Of a stretch of DNA of 36,959 nucleotides, positions 1 to 8,903 are shown one piece after another. Source of the DNA: Acidobacteriota bacterium. GTDB taxonomy: Bacteria > Actinomycetota > Acidimicrobiia > ATN3. The notes below the pieces were generated by a model. It searched no databases. It saw nothing but the letters and a program-made list of their open reading frames with translations, and had not been told where the DNA came from. The translations under genes were made by a program, and so were the position numbers. Positions within the stretch are counted from its first letter, which is position 1; each line of letters opens with the position of its first letter. The DNA lies in contig QEUQ01000041.1 in the NCBI GenBank assembly GCA_003577105.1, positions 1 through 36,959 of the forward strand. The letters are read 5' to 3'.

Positions 1-1
1 C

Positions 2-484
2 AAGTTCGTCGGGTGGACGAAGTCGGGAAATGCCGGGTCCGGCAGATACGAGATCTTCCTTGACCCCGCCGATACCTACAAGGTCTTAGTCAAAGGCCCG
101 CCCACTCATGAAGACATCTGGTATTCGGCGTCCCAGGGCTACATGGAATCAAGCCCCCTTGCCCCGCCTGCAACGGCGAACTTCTCACTTCGCCCAGCAG
201 GGCTCATAGGTGGATGGGTGATGCAGTCGGGCTGGCCACTTCAGGGAGCATATGTTTCGGTATTCACATCCTGTGGGTGTATGACACCTAAGAACGCAGG
301 CACTGATGTCGCGGGTAACTACTCGGTCAAAGTCGTCACCAGTGCATCGTCGGGGTATCAATACCGGGTCCGCGCAATACCACCGACAGGCCAGACCCGT
401 TGGTATTCAGTGGCAACGAGTATTTGGGGTGCCGATGACGTAGATGCTCCGGACATCGATGTCAACATCGAGACCCCCCCGTAG
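2..484 (+). CDS. Secreted surface protein, C-terminal fragment (carboxypeptidase-regulatory-like modules)
   Basis: The reading frame is open from the first bases of the window to a TAG stop, so only about 160 C-terminal residues are present and the true start lies upstream. The fragment has a K-V-L-V-K-G-P-P motif, a segment reading A-T-A-N-F-S-L-R, a conserved S-C-G-C motif and a Y-S-V-K-V strand. All of these recur in the same order in the C-terminus of the convergent neighbour ending at 532. The pattern resembles small beta-sandwich modules of the carboxypeptidase regulatory-like type, which are usually extracellular. The two genes converge with 47 nt between stops. They are paralogues or share a duplicated C-terminal module. 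No catalytic residues are visible and the function is unknown. Confidence 0.75.
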   Translation, partial: KFVGWTKSGNAGSGRYEIFLDPADTYKVLVKGPPTHEDIWYSASQGYMESSPLAPPATANFSLRPAGLIGGWVMQSGWPLQGAYVSVFTSCGCMTPKNAGTDVAGNYSVKVVTSASSGYQYRVRAIPPTGQTRWYSVATSIWGADDVDAPDIDVNIETPP

Positions 485-531
485 GGGCGGGCGGCTGGCA
501 CCCTGCAGGTGGAGCTGAGCAGGATCTGCGC

Positions 532-2787
532 TCAACCGAAATCGACGTCGGCAGCTGGAGATGCAGCATCCAGTCCTCCCCAGATCGTGGGTGCTGAGAA
601 GTACCACACCGGAGAGCCTGCGGCGGGTATCGAACGGATTCGATACACATTGCCCGAACTCGCGGTAGTCGGGACCTTTACTGAATAGTCTCCGGCGATG
701 TTTGCGACCGCATTCGCCGGGCTCTTGCAACCGCACGATGGATAAGCGGAGACAAACGCCGAACTGCTCGTATTGCCGGAGATGGTTGCCGCTTCTCGCA
801 GTGAGAAATTCGCGGTGGCGGGCGCTACAACCGGCGAGGACTCCGCAAAACCCGATGCACCCGAGTGCCATGTGTCCTCCAATGCAGGGGGACCTTTGAC
901 CAACACCTTGTAGCTGCCCGAAGGAGCTACTTGGACTTCGTAGCGGCCGGGGCCGGTGCGTCCCGATCGCGCCCAGGTGACGAAGCGGCCCGACTCGTCG
1001 TACACGTACACGTACGCGCCATCAACATCAGCCGCCGTCGCGGCGTCTTTGACATAGCCCGTGATGATGTCCGATGCAGGCAAGGTCGAGTCAAGACCTG
1101 TCGAGGGTGAATCGACGCAGTCAGCCTCAGACCAATTCAGCTTGTCGTTGTACCAGCGAGCCTGGTGCCCTTCCATTGGGGAGACAAGAACCTTGTAGCC
1201 TCCGCCAAGAGCACACGATGACTCTGGAACCTCCACCGACCACGTCTCGGAGGTGTTGCAGCATCTGTACGCGGCAAGATCTCCTGTCGCGGCGTGATAG
1301 ACCGAGACCGACCCCCACATGGAATTCACAGTGGTGCCTGAGAGCGCGGGCGGTGTGCAAGGGTCAAGTGGCGGGAGGACTGCTCGAGGAGATGGCGTCG
1401 GTGTGTTCTCTGGGTCATCGATGACGATCTCCGTTACGAAAAGGAACGGGTCAATTGGGGGCTGCCCCCCTTCGCACCAGCCGACAGACTCGCCAAGGCT
1501 CGAGTTGTCTGCAAAGGCCGAGTTCGTGGGGTTCCAGATCCATCGGTACGGATTCGCGTTGCCTGAAATCTCTGCAGCGTTGTCCTCAATCAACGTGCCA
1601 TTGACCGGTACTCCTAGATCGTCAGTTCGCCATCGGGTTCCGACAATCACAGCCTGGTGAGCAGTGTCGGTGCTCGTGAATGTGTTGCCAGAAACAGTCG
1701 CCGTGTTGTCTTCAACGCGCACCCCGTAACGCACATTCTCAAAGGTGTTGTTTTTGACGGTGTTGGCGGCCGCATGATCCAGATGGACTCGGTGAACGAA
1801 ATTGTCTATGTATGCGGGGTCGCTGCAGTCCATGAAGTACTGGTTCTCGGCCATCCGCGAACCCACCCACACACCATTGAACGTGTTGCGAATCGTGTTC
1901 CCCTCAATGAGGTTTCCGTCGGCGCCGTATGGGCGAGTCCACCATTCGGTGGGTTTCTCGGTGTAGAACTCACCACAGTTCTTGTACAGAAAAATTCCGC
2001 CAGCTGAATTGGATTCGATCGTGTTGCTCATGATCACGTTGTTGCGCGAGCCGTCTATGGCTATGCCTTCACGCCCGGTCTGCCAGTAGCGGTAGGTCAT
2101 GCCGAGGAGTTCCATGGTGGATCCCTCGGGCTGTGCATCCTTGTACCCGTTGTCATGAATGTGCGACCCGATTACAGCATTATCCTTTGAGCCGGCTTCC
2201 AGGTAGACGCCGACACTGCCGGCATTTCGAATCTCAAGGTCTTGCGCAACCACACCTGTCACGTAACCGTCGACGAAGAGACCCGACCCACCGGAGTTTC
2301 CCAGCAGATTGTTTTCAATCAAGATGTCTGAGAACGCGTGCTCGTACTCGAATCCCGGCGTCAGCTCTTTGAAGTTCTCCCGACTTACGCGCATCGGATT
2401 GGTGAAACCGTTGACGATGCAATTCCTCACCGTGACGTCAGAGAGGGCAAGAGTGCGAGGGGCGACGATATGAATCCCGCGCCCCGATAACTGAGCCGAT
2501 TCGATAGTCGCCCCGCGGCAGTCCAGAACGACTCCCGAGGCCTTGATATCAATCCCCTTCGTGTACGTGCATCCCGGGTCGAGGTGTGAAGTCTCAGTGA
2601 TCGTGATGCGAGTCGTCGCCCGACCGCAGTCAACCAGAGTCGATGAGGGGTCCAGCGTGCCTACTAAACCGCCGAGGGGAAGGTCGGAAGGTGCAGCGCT
2701 TGAAACGTGCTCGATCATTGAAAGGGATGTGACCCAAAGCGCGCATAGCAAGACGAGGACTATTCGGCGGCTCAAGCTGTGGCACAT
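532..2787 (-). CDS. Secreted right-handed beta-helix (NosD/pectate-lyase-like) protein with C-terminal beta-sandwich modules
   Basis: This 751-residue protein starts with a signal peptide (basic S-R-R, hydrophobic stretch to about residue 22, probable cleavage after A-A near 32). Residues about 75-430 carry repeated short N-N-x-I/N-x-I-x-x-N patterns (L-I-E-N-N, N-L-I-E-G-N-T-I, N-T-V-K-N-N-T-F) typical of parallel beta-helix repeats in NosD-like and polysaccharide-lyase-like proteins. A proline/threonine linker near 460-478 precedes three modules (about 481-560, 575-660, 666-751). The last two match the C-terminal fragment at 2-484, including the S-C-G-C motif at 684-687. The likely location is the cell surface or exterior, with a carbohydrate-binding or carbohydrate-processing role. 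No lyase active site could be assigned. No Shine-Dalgarno precedes the ATG, but a TATATT box lies 6 nt upstream of it. Confidence 0.8.
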   Translation of the reverse strand: MCHSLSRRIVLVLLCALWVTSLSMIEHVSSAAPSDLPLGGLVGTLDPSSTLVDCGRATTRITITETSHLDPGCTYTKGIDIKASGVVLDCRGATIESAQLSGRGIHIVAPRTLALSDVTVRNCIVNGFTNPMRVSRENFKELTPGFEYEHAFSDILIENNLLGNSGGSGLFVDGYVTGVVAQDLEIRNAGSVGVYLEAGSKDNAVIGSHIHDNGYKDAQPEGSTMELLGMTYRYWQTGREGIAIDGSRNNVIMSNTIESNSAGGIFLYKNCGEFYTEKPTEWWTRPYGADGNLIEGNTIRNTFNGVWVGSRMAENQYFMDCSDPAYIDNFVHRVHLDHAAANTVKNNTFENVRYGVRVEDNTATVSGNTFTSTDTAHQAVIVGTRWRTDDLGVPVNGTLIEDNAAEISGNANPYRWIWNPTNSAFADNSSLGESVGWCEGGQPPIDPFLFVTEIVIDDPENTPTPSPRAVLPPLDPCTPPALSGTTVNSMWGSVSVYHAATGDLAAYRCCNTSETWSVEVPESSCALGGGYKVLVSPMEGHQARWYNDKLNWSEADCVDSPSTGLDSTLPASDIITGYVKDAATAADVDGAYVYVYDESGRFVTWARSGRTGPGRYEVQVAPSGSYKVLVKGPPALEDTWHSGASGFAESSPVVAPATANFSLREAATISGNTSSSAFVSAYPSCGCKSPANAVANIAGDYSVKVPTTASSGNVYRIRSIPAAGSPVWYFSAPTIWGGLDAASPAADVDFG

Positions 2788-2793
2788 CGCGCA

Positions 2794-2799
2794 AATATA
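2794..2799 (-). promoter_or_regulatory. Candidate -10 box for a leaderless transcript of the beta-helix gene
   Basis: The minus strand reads TATATT ending exactly 6 nt before the ATG at 2787, and no Shine-Dalgarno-like run lies between. This fits the TANNNT-N6-start arrangement common for leaderless mRNAs in Actinobacteria. The STAS gene upstream ends only 53 nt away, so read-through is also possible. No convincing -35 element was identified. Confidence 0.35.
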
Positions 2800-2840
2800 C
2801 CGGCGCGCCAGCTCACCACCTTGCTCACCGCGACTTGGGC

Positions 2841-3182
2841 TCAGCCCGCAGCTGCTTGTGCCTCGATACCGACTCCAAGAGCCGACATGCGCCGAAGCTG
2901 GCCGTAGGTCCCTGCTAGCTGGACCGCCCCGCCCCTCTGGCGAACCGCGCGCATGAAAGCCTCAATCACCCCAAGCGATGACGCGTCAGGCCACTTCACA
3001 GCTGTCAAGTCAATCGTCACCCTGTCGATTTCAGCAGGAAGTTCGCTCAGAAGTGCTTCGAACTGGCGAGCGGTGTAGGCGTCGAGGTTCCCAAGGACCA
3101 CGCAGCGGCACTGGTGATCGAAGACCTCCACCTCGCAGGCTATGCGCCCAGGTGTTGCCCTGATTACAAAGTCCGGCGACAT
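2841..3182 (-). CDS. STAS-domain protein (anti-sigma factor antagonist-like)
   Basis: This 113-residue protein has a single STAS fold. A beta strand (C-V-V-L-G-N-L-D) is followed by the helix T-A-R-Q-F-E-A-L-L, then V-T-I-D-L-T-A-V and the signature P-D-A-S-S-L-G-V-I at 65-73. STAS proteins of the SpoIIAA/RsbV group bind anti-sigma kinases and are switched by phosphorylation of the serine after the conserved Asp. Here that Asp is D66, but the next residue is Ala67, with serines at 68 and 69, so the canonical phosphoacceptor looks displaced or lost. The ATG start has a good upstream GGGGAG. No kinase or sigma factor is adjacent. It is co-directional with the beta-helix gene 53 nt downstream. 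A non-phosphorylatable lipid-transport STAS (MlaB-like) is an alternative. Confidence 0.8.
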   Translation of the reverse strand: MSPDFVIRATPGRIACEVEVFDHQCRCVVLGNLDAYTARQFEALLSELPAEIDRVTIDLTAVKWPDASSLGVIEAFMRAVRQRGGAVQLAGTYGQLRRMSALGVGIEAQAAAG

Positions 3183-3216
3183 CTACTATCTCCCCGTCAG
3201 ACTTGGAATCAGCGTA

Positions 3217-3243
3217 GCCCTACTTGGCGTTGTGTGGTAGGGC
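3217..3243. repeat. Inverted repeat between the STAS gene and tRNA-Leu
   Basis: GCCCTAC (3217-3223) and GTAGGGC (3237-3243) form a perfect 7-bp stem with a 13-nt loop in the divergent spacer. It could be an operator or a 5' UTR hairpin for the STAS transcript. There is no T-tract on either side that would suggest termination. Confidence 0.35.
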
Positions 3244-3291
3244 CAAAAGACCTACGCGTATAACGTTGAGTCGCGCGACAATGCACGCCCC

Positions 3292-3374
3292 GCCGGGATG
3301 GCGGAATTGGCAGACGCGCGCGACTCAAACTCGCGTGGGCTCAGCCCGTGAGGGTTCGACTCCCTCTCCCGGCA
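3292..3374 (+). tRNA. tRNA-Leu (anticodon CAA)
   Basis: A full class II cloverleaf can be drawn. The acceptor GCCGGGA (3292-3298) pairs with TCCCGGC (3367-3373), with A3374 as discriminator. The anticodon stem CGCGA/TCGCG encloses the loop CTCAAAC with anticodon CAA at 3326-3328. A long variable arm GGGCT/AGCCC follows, then the T arm GAGGG-TTCGACT-CCCTC (3350-3366). The long variable arm and A73 are leucine identity features, so it decodes UUG. CCA is not encoded. A TATAAC hexamer at 3259-3264 could be its -10 box. The next gene starts 27 nt downstream without an obvious terminator. Confidence 0.96.
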
Positions 3375-3401
3375 CGACAAGAGAGCGACAGGAGCTATCC
3401 C

Positions 3402-3779
3402 ATGAAGTCCATTGAAACAACGGTCGCGATGCCCATTTCCGAGGCTGAAGCGGCAGTGCGGGCCGCCCTTGCCGAACAAGGATTTGGAGTGCTCACCGAG
3501 ATAGACGTCGCCGCGACGATCAAGAACAAGCTAGGTATTGACCGGGCACCCATGAAGATCCTCGGGGCATGCAACCCGTCACTAGCTCACCGTGCCCTTG
3601 AGGCAGATTCAAGCGTCGCGCTCCTCATGCCGTGCAACGTCGTTCTCGAAGAGATCGAGGGCGGGACACACGTTGCCGCGGCAGATCCCTTCGACCTACT
3701 TCAGGGCCCGGCCTGCGATGTCGTCGGCGAGGAAGCTTCGATCAAGATAAACGCTGCGATGGACTCGCTCAGCCAGTAG
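3402..3779 (+). CDS. DUF302 family protein
   Basis: This 125-residue protein matches the DUF302 pattern. An N-terminal half reads T-V-A-M-P-I-S-E-A-E-A-A-V-R-A-A-L-A-E-Q-G-F-G-V-L-T and I-D-V, followed by K-I-L-G-A-C-N-P and a central L-M-P-C-N-V-V-L strand. DUF302 proteins are small cytoplasmic proteins of unknown biochemical role, sometimes linked to redox or metal stress. The ATG at 3402 is preferred over the longer open frame because the upstream part overlaps the tRNA and CAGGAG lies 7 nt before it. It begins 27 nt after tRNA-Leu and could be co-transcribed with it. Its 3' end overlaps the convergent trpA by 11 nt. Confidence 0.85.
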   Translation: MKSIETTVAMPISEAEAAVRAALAEQGFGVLTEIDVAATIKNKLGIDRAPMKILGACNPSLAHRALEADSSVALLMPCNVVLEEIEGGTHVAAADPFDLLQGPACDVVGEEASIKINAAMDSLSQ

Positions 3780-4875
3780 CTAGAGGCGAACCCGGTCCGA
3801 AGAAACCACCTGCCGGACGAACGTGGCAATGAAAGTGGTCGGGGATATTGCGCATCATCGGATCAAACCAGTAGCCCTTTTCGCCATAGACCTCGATTGC
3901 CACTGACTCGAGCTTGGCCTTGAGGCGGTCGGCAACCTCATCTGCGGGCATCCCGTGTGAACGCCATACGACCATCGGCGTGTCGCACTGGTCGCACTCG
4001 GCAATCCAACACTCGTCGTCGTCATAGAACCAATGGGTCACCCGTTCTGCCCTACAAAGCAGGCAGTGCGGATCCTTCTCGGCGTCCATTGCCGCGCGCA
4101 TCGCGGCGACCAGCTCAGCCGGGCTTCCATGATCTTCAAGGACCCGCTTTACGATCGCAGAACCCACCACAACTCCATCTGCAACCTGGCACGCCTCGGC
4201 CGCCTGCTCGGGTGTCGAGATTCCCAGCCCGAGCGCGACTACCAAGTTGGTCATTGGTGCGAGCCGGCCCGCAATTGCCGATGCGACTTCGGAGAGCGAG
4301 TCGCGCTCCCCCGTCACGCCAAGTAGGGAGATCGCGTAGACGAAACCGCGTGAGCGCTCACAAACCTCGGCGAGTCGCTCATCTGCTGCGTTCGGCGCGG
4401 CAAGAAGTATCGGCGCAACGCCGACTCCCTTCGCGATCTCCTCCCATTCGCCGGATTCCTCAAGGGGAAGATCCGGAATGATCACGCCGCCCACACCCGA
4501 CTCCGAACAGTCCGAGGCGAAGCGCTCGAGGCCATGGCGAAAGACCGGATTGAAGTAAGTCATGACGGCAACCGGTATGGGCACATCGGCCAGGCGGACA
4601 CATTCCAGTACGTCTGCCGGGGCGGTGCCTGATTGGAGCGCCGCTTCGGATGCTCTTTGAATCACCGGACCGTCCATGACGGGGTCCGAAAACGGAATGC
4701 CAAGTTCGATTAGGTCCGCACCTGCATCGGCCACCTCTCGCATGAGCGCCACGCAGCCTTCGACGCTTGGAAACGCACCAGTGAGATAGGCAATGAGAAC
4801 CTTCCTGCCCGCCGCCTTCTTCTCAAGAAGCGCAGCTTCGAGCTCCCCTCCGGGGCCGCCGAGAACCTCAGCCAT
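3769..4875 (-). CDS. trpA: Tryptophan synthase alpha chain fused to a C-terminal Cys/His-rich HIT-like domain
   Basis: Residues about 10-262 are a complete TrpA TIM barrel, which cleaves indole-3-glycerol phosphate to indole and glyceraldehyde 3-phosphate. The catalytic pair is Glu57 ([11 protein letters not shown]) and Asp68 (V-M-D-G-P), with the same 11-residue spacing as E49/D60 of E. coli. TrpA normally ends near 265-270 residues, but this protein continues to 368. The extension has C271-x2-C274, C294-x2-C297 and an H-F-H-C-H-V run at 347-352. This resembles the Cys pair and His-phi-His-phi-His run of HIT-superfamily proteins and suggests zinc binding. HIT-like is my inference; an unrelated zinc ribbon is possible. 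The start overlaps the trpB stop by 8 nt, implying translational coupling. Confidence 0.93.
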   Translation of the reverse strand: MAEVLGGPGGELEAALLEKKAAGRKVLIAYLTGAFPSVEGCVALMREVADAGADLIELGIPFSDPVMDGPVIQRASEAALQSGTAPADVLECVRLADVPIPVAVMTYFNPVFRHGLERFASDCSESGVGGVIIPDLPLEESGEWEEIAKGVGVAPILLAAPNAADERLAEVCERSRGFVYAISLLGVTGERDSLSEVASAIAGRLAPMTNLVVALGLGISTPEQAAEACQVADGVVVGSAIVKRVLEDHGSPAELVAAMRAAMDAEKDPHCLLCRAERVTHWFYDDDECWIAECDQCDTPMVVWRSHGMPADEVADRLKAKLESVAIEVYGEKGYWFDPMMRNIPDHFHCHVRPAGGFFGPGSPLATG

Positions 4876-6049
4876 CAGTGAGACTCCCCCGATACCCGGC
4901 GATGCTCTGCACGTCCTTGTCTCCCCTACCTGATAGGTTGAGAAGGATCAGCGAGTCAGCAGGGAGCGAAACGGCCTCGCGGGCAACCCAGGCAACCGCA
5001 TGAGCCGACTCCAGCGCGGGAATAATCCCTTCCGTCTTGGCGAGCAGTTCAACGGCATCGAGTGCTTCGGCGTCGGTAGCGGTCGCGTACTCCGCTCTGC
5101 CCGATTCCTTCAGGTAGGCGTGCTCGGGTCCCACCCCCGGGTAGTCAAGCCCGGCGGAGATCGAATGTGCCTCTAGGATCTGACCGAATTCATCTTGAAG
5201 CAGCAAGCTCATCGATCCGTGGAGCACTCCGGGCACTCCCCTGCTCAACGTCGCACCATGCCGGCCAGATTCGATTCCGAGCCCGGCGGCCTCCACGCCG
5301 ACAAGACGAACTCTCGGGTCATCTACGAATCCTCTGAATATCCCCATCGCATTGGACCCCCCGCCCACACAGGCAACGACGACATCGGGCCTGGCATCAC
5401 CAAGCTGTTGGCTGGCCTCACAACCAATTACGGACTGAAGCTCCCTGACCATGAAGGGATACGGGTGCGGCCCCACCACTGAGCCGATGATGTAGTGCGT
5501 CTCGCCAACCGTTGCAACCCAATCCCTGAGCGCTTCGTTTGTGGCGTCCTTCAACGTGCGGCTCCCCGACTCGACGGGGCGAACCTCCGCGCCGAGCAGT
5601 TGCATTCGAAGTACGTTGAGCGACTGGCGAGCAACGTCCTCGGCGCCCATATAGATCGTGCACTCCAGCCCAAAGAGCGCGGCGACCGTAGCTGTGGCCA
5701 CTCCATGCTGGCCGGCACCAGTCTCAGCGATTACCCGGGTCTTTCCCATGCGCACTGCGAGGAGCGCCTGGCCCAGGCAGTTGTTGATCTTGTGAGATCC
5801 GGTGTGGGCCAAGTCTTCTCTCTTCAACAAGATGCGCGGCCCGCCAAGTTCCGCACTCAGCCTCGCCGCCTCGGTCAGTGGCGTTGGGCGACCGGCATAT
5901 GAATGAAGCAGCCCGTCGAGCTCTGCCCTGAATTCCGAATCGGCCCAGCTCTCCTCGAAGGCACTCTCTAGCTCTTCTAGTGCGGGGATGAGCGTCTCAG
6001 GTACAAAGGTTCCCCCGAAGGAGCCGAACCTCCCTCTCGCTGAACTCAC
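4868..6049 (-). CDS. trpB: Tryptophan synthase beta chain, TrpB1 type
   Basis: This PLP enzyme condenses indole, channelled from TrpA, with L-serine to give tryptophan. It has the TrpB1 N-terminus ([12 protein letters not shown]), the PLP-lysine motif H-T-G-S-H-K-I-N-N (K87 from the GTG start), the catalytic glutamate in A-E-T-G-A-G-Q-H-G and the phosphate-binding loop G-G-G-S-N-A-M-G. I chose the GTG at 6049 because it overlaps the trpF TGA in a GTGA junction; a TTG at 6058 would add three residues. Length, about 393 residues, is normal. It sits between trpF and trpA in one minus-strand operon and probably forms the standard alpha2-beta2 complex with the fused TrpA next to it. Confidence 0.96.
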   Translation of the reverse strand: MSSARGRFGSFGGTFVPETLIPALEELESAFEESWADSEFRAELDGLLHSYAGRPTPLTEAARLSAELGGPRILLKREDLAHTGSHKINNCLGQALLAVRMGKTRVIAETGAGQHGVATATVAALFGLECTIYMGAEDVARQSLNVLRMQLLGAEVRPVESGSRTLKDATNEALRDWVATVGETHYIIGSVVGPHPYPFMVRELQSVIGCEASQQLGDARPDVVVACVGGGSNAMGIFRGFVDDPRVRLVGVEAAGLGIESGRHGATLSRGVPGVLHGSMSLLLQDEFGQILEAHSISAGLDYPGVGPEHAYLKESGRAEYATATDAEALDAVELLAKTEGIIPALESAHAVAWVAREAVSLPADSLILLNLSGRGDKDVQSIAGYRGSLTDG

Positions 6050-6744
6050 AGCAAGCAACGCCCCGGCGGTGGAGCCACCTCCGCGGCCCTCACCGCGCCG
6101 ATGAACTCGGTGATCAGGAAGGGATCCTTGATCCCCGGCTCGCTCTCGACGCCGCTTGAGACATCAACGCCCCACGGCCTCACGCGCTGGACTGCCTCGC
6201 CCACATTGGAGGGTCCTAGGCCACCAGCGAGCACGACCGGAACGACCGCGAGGTGACCGGCAACCGCAGACCAGTCGTAGGTGACGCCGGCACCCGGTTC
6301 ACTGCCGTCATAGAGGACTGCATCAGGAGCTTCGCTCTCGGTCAGGGCCTTGAGGGCTTCAAAGGGTGATGGCTCTACGCCGTGGCGCCCGGCGAGACAC
6401 GCAAATGCAAGCGTTGGGATGATCCGTCGCAGCTCTGCAAACTCGGGCGCGGCACCGTAGAACTGAACTGCCTCGATGCCCGAAGTCATCACTACGTCGG
6501 CGACCTCCGGGGGCTTGATGCCGAGAAAAACGCCTACCGCGGTAACGCGTCTCCCGCGCACGCGCGCCCAGCCACGGGCGACATCGACCAACTCGCGAGC
6601 GCGCTCGGCAGTGATCCTTCGAGGGCTGTCAGCGAAGACGAACCCGACCGCGTCGGCCCCCGCCCCCACGGCAACTTCGACGTCCTCTTCTCTAGTGAGA
6701 CCGCAGATTTTTATCCAAGTTCTTGCTGCGTAGCGTTGCTCCAA
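6046..6744 (-). CDS. trpF: Phosphoribosylanthranilate isomerase
   Basis: TrpF carries out the Amadori rearrangement of phosphoribosylanthranilate to CdRP in tryptophan synthesis. The protein has the family start K-I-C-G-L-T with the general-base cysteine, then [21 protein letters not shown] and the C-terminal phosphate-binding segments L-A-G-G-L and G-V-D-V-S-S-G-V-E. It is 232 residues, slightly longer than typical, with an arginine-rich insertion near residues 57-66. The only usable start is TTG at 6744, directly after a purine-rich AGAGAGG, and a stop lies just upstream in frame. It begins 9 nt after trpB2 ends, and its stop overlaps the trpB1 start. Confidence 0.95.
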   Translation of the reverse strand: MEQRYAARTWIKICGLTREEDVEVAVGAGADAVGFVFADSPRRITAERARELVDVARGWARVRGRRVTAVGVFLGIKPPEVADVVMTSGIEAVQFYGAAPEFAELRRIIPTLAFACLAGRHGVEPSPFEALKALTESEAPDAVLYDGSEPGAGVTYDWSAVAGHLAVVPVVLAGGLGPSNVGEAVQRVRPWGVDVSSGVESEPGIKDPFLITEFIGAVRAAEVAPPPGRCLL

Positions 6745-6753
6745 CCTCTCTGC

Positions 6754-8064
6754 TCACACCTCCGATTCGAGCCGGCCGTTGAGATAGGCGTCGTAGGCGG
6801 CTAGGTCGAAGTCTGCATTGCCCGAAAGGTTGAAGACGATCGTCTCGGCAGAGTTTTCTTCCTTGCAGCGAAGCGCCTCATCAATTGCAGCACGAACTGC
6901 GTGGGCTGATTCGGGTGCGGGAATGTAACCCTCGGTTCTGGCGAATTGAACCGCCGCCTCGAAGACTTTGCCCTGTGGATAGGCGACCGCTTCGAGGTAG
7001 CCGTGCTCAGCAAGGCCGGAGATCAACGGAGAGTCCCCGTGATATCTAAGTCCGCCGGCATGGATCGCCGGAGGGACGAACTCATGACCGAGGGTGTACA
7101 TGCGAAGAAGAGGCGTCATGCCAGCCGTGTCGCCGAAGTCGTAGTCGATCTTGCCTGCCGTAAGGGTCGGACACGAGGCAGGTTCAACTGCGACGAATCG
7201 CAGGCCATCACCGCGTTCGATCTTTTCCTCGAGGAACGGGAATATGAACCCACCGAGATTCGAGCCGCCCCCGCAGCACGCGATCAGCACGTCGGCCTGA
7301 AGCCCTGCCTTCTCGAGCTGCTTTCGAAGTTCGAGACCTTCGACAGTCTGATGCAATAAGACGTGATTGAGAACGGAACCCAGTGAGTACTTGGTGTCTT
7401 CCCGGCCCGCGGCGTCTTCGACAGCTTCAGAGATCGCTATACCAAGAGACCCGGGTGAATCCGGATTGGCATCGAGGATCGCACGACCCGCATTCGTCTC
7501 GGTACTCGGGCTAGGGGTGACAGATGCCCCCCAGGTCTCGATCATGAGTCGGCGGTAGGGCTTTTGCTCGAAGCTCGACTTCACCATGTAGACCTTGCAC
7601 TCGATGTCAAAGAGCGCACAGGCAAACGCGAGGGAGCTTCCCCACTGCCCCGCACCGGTCTCGGTCGCAATCCGTGTGACGCCTTCCTCCTTGTTGTAGA
7701 AGGCCTGCGCAATGGCCGTGTTCGGCTTGTGGCTGCCGGCCGGGCTCACGCCTTCGTACTTGTACCAGATCTGCGCCGGCGTGCCGAGAGCCTTCTCGAG
7801 GCGGGTGGCTCGCTGAAGTGGAGTCGGACGCCAGCGCGCATAGATATCCAAAATCGGGCCAGGAATGTCGATCCACGGGTCGGTCGAGACCTCTTGACCA
7901 ATCAAGCCCATGGGGAACAGCGGCGCGAGATCATCGGGGCCGATCGGCTCACGAGTTCCGGGGTGAAGCGGGGGGTCAGGCGGGAATGGGAGGCGAGGCA
8001 AGATGTTGTACCAAGCCTCTGGCATCTCGCTCTGCTCCAGCGTGACTCTGGTCTGATCGGCCAT
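6754..8064 (-). CDS. trpB2: TrpB2-type tryptophan synthase beta-like PLP enzyme
   Basis: This 436-residue protein belongs to the TrpB2 class, distinguished from TrpB1 by its longer N-terminus ([14 protein letters not shown]) and by inserts around the active site. The PLP lysine is K113 in [10 protein letters not shown], followed by [10 protein letters not shown] and the phosphate loop C-G-G-G-S-N-L-G-G. TrpB2 enzymes make tryptophan from indole and serine, often without a tight TrpA complex, and are thought to salvage free indole or act on O-phosphoserine. A strong GAGGAGG ribosome-binding site precedes the ATG. It lies between trpC and trpF, 9 nt from trpF, so the same operon encodes both TrpB classes. 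Confidence 0.93.
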   Translation of the reverse strand: MADQTRVTLEQSEMPEAWYNILPRLPFPPDPPLHPGTREPIGPDDLAPLFPMGLIGQEVSTDPWIDIPGPILDIYARWRPTPLQRATRLEKALGTPAQIWYKYEGVSPAGSHKPNTAIAQAFYNKEEGVTRIATETGAGQWGSSLAFACALFDIECKVYMVKSSFEQKPYRRLMIETWGASVTPSPSTETNAGRAILDANPDSPGSLGIAISEAVEDAAGREDTKYSLGSVLNHVLLHQTVEGLELRKQLEKAGLQADVLIACCGGGSNLGGFIFPFLEEKIERGDGLRFVAVEPASCPTLTAGKIDYDFGDTAGMTPLLRMYTLGHEFVPPAIHAGGLRYHGDSPLISGLAEHGYLEAVAYPQGKVFEAAVQFARTEGYIPAPESAHAVRAAIDEALRCKEENSAETIVFNLSGNADFDLAAYDAYLNGRLESEV

Positions 8065-8094
8065 TGAGACCTCCTCGATTGATTTACTGCCGGA

Positions 8095-8877
8095 TTAACG
8101 CCCCAGCAGCTCGTGAACTTGACCCTCGACGTTACCCGAGATGAGCAGGGATTCGCCTACGAGAATGGCGTCATAACCCGCGGATTCGACGAGCTCGACA
8201 TCGGTTCGTGTCGAGATTCCGCTTTCGGCCACTCCGAGAACCCACGACGGAATCTGATCGGCTAGCCCGATGCACGTCGTCAGGGAGACCTCGAAAGTCC
8301 GCAAATCACGGTTGTTGACCCCGACAATTGAGGCCCCTGAGTCAAGTGCGAGTCCGAGCTCTCGCCCGTCATGCACTTCGACGAGCGAGGCCATACCGAG
8401 ATCTTGAGAGAGCTCGAGCATTGACTCAAGATCTCTTTGGTCGAGCGCGCCGACGATGAGCAAGATCGCGTCGGCGCCCGCGGCCCTTGCCTCGAATACT
8501 TGATAGGGATCGACGATGAAATCCTTTCGCAGCAGTGGCAGCGAAACTGACTCTCTAGCAGCCGTCAGATCGGCCAGAGTGCCGGCAAAGCCGGCTTCGT
8601 CGGTGAGAACGCTGATTGCCGAAGCTCCGGCCTCTTCGTACGCCCCAGCTATCGACGACACCTCGAGATCGGGGGCAATCTCACCCTTTGATGGCGAAGC
8701 TCGCTTGATCTCGGCAACTAGTGAGATCCCCGGAGCCTCAAGCGCAGCGGCAAAGTCCCGTGGTAATGGAGCCGCGCGGGCGTCGGTTTCGATAGCGTCT
8801 AGTGAACGCGATTCAATCGCGTCGGCCACCTCACCACGCTTGCGCGCGCAGATCTCGGCAAGGATGTCGGGTGGCAC
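8095..8877 (-). CDS. trpC: Indole-3-glycerol phosphate synthase
   Basis: TrpC closes the indole ring of CdRP to form indole-3-glycerol phosphate. The signature E-I-K-R-A-S-P-S-K-G is present, followed by I-S-V-L-T-D, L-R-K-D-F-I-V-D-P-Y-Q, L-V-E-V-H, V-N-N-R-D-L and the phosphate-binding A-E-S-G-I and L-V-G-E-S-L. The frame is open further upstream to a TTG, but that would run into the divergent corA gene. GTG at 8877 is preceded by TGGAG with 5-nt spacing and gives a normal 260-residue protein. It is the first gene of the trp operon. A TAAAAT box on the minus strand (8904-8909) is a plausible -10. The spacer to corA is only 57 nt, too short for a classical attenuator. trpE, trpG and trpD are not in the window. 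Confidence 0.95.
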   Translation of the reverse strand: MPPDILAEICARKRGEVADAIESRSLDAIETDARAAPLPRDFAAALEAPGISLVAEIKRASPSKGEIAPDLEVSSIAGAYEEAGASAISVLTDEAGFAGTLADLTAARESVSLPLLRKDFIVDPYQVFEARAAGADAILLIVGALDQRDLESMLELSQDLGMASLVEVHDGRELGLALDSGASIVGVNNRDLRTFEVSLTTCIGLADQIPSWVLGVAESGISTRTDVELVESAGYDAILVGESLLISGNVEGQVHELLGR

Positions 8878-8903
8878 TGCTTCTCCAGGTATTGGGAAGC
8901 GTG

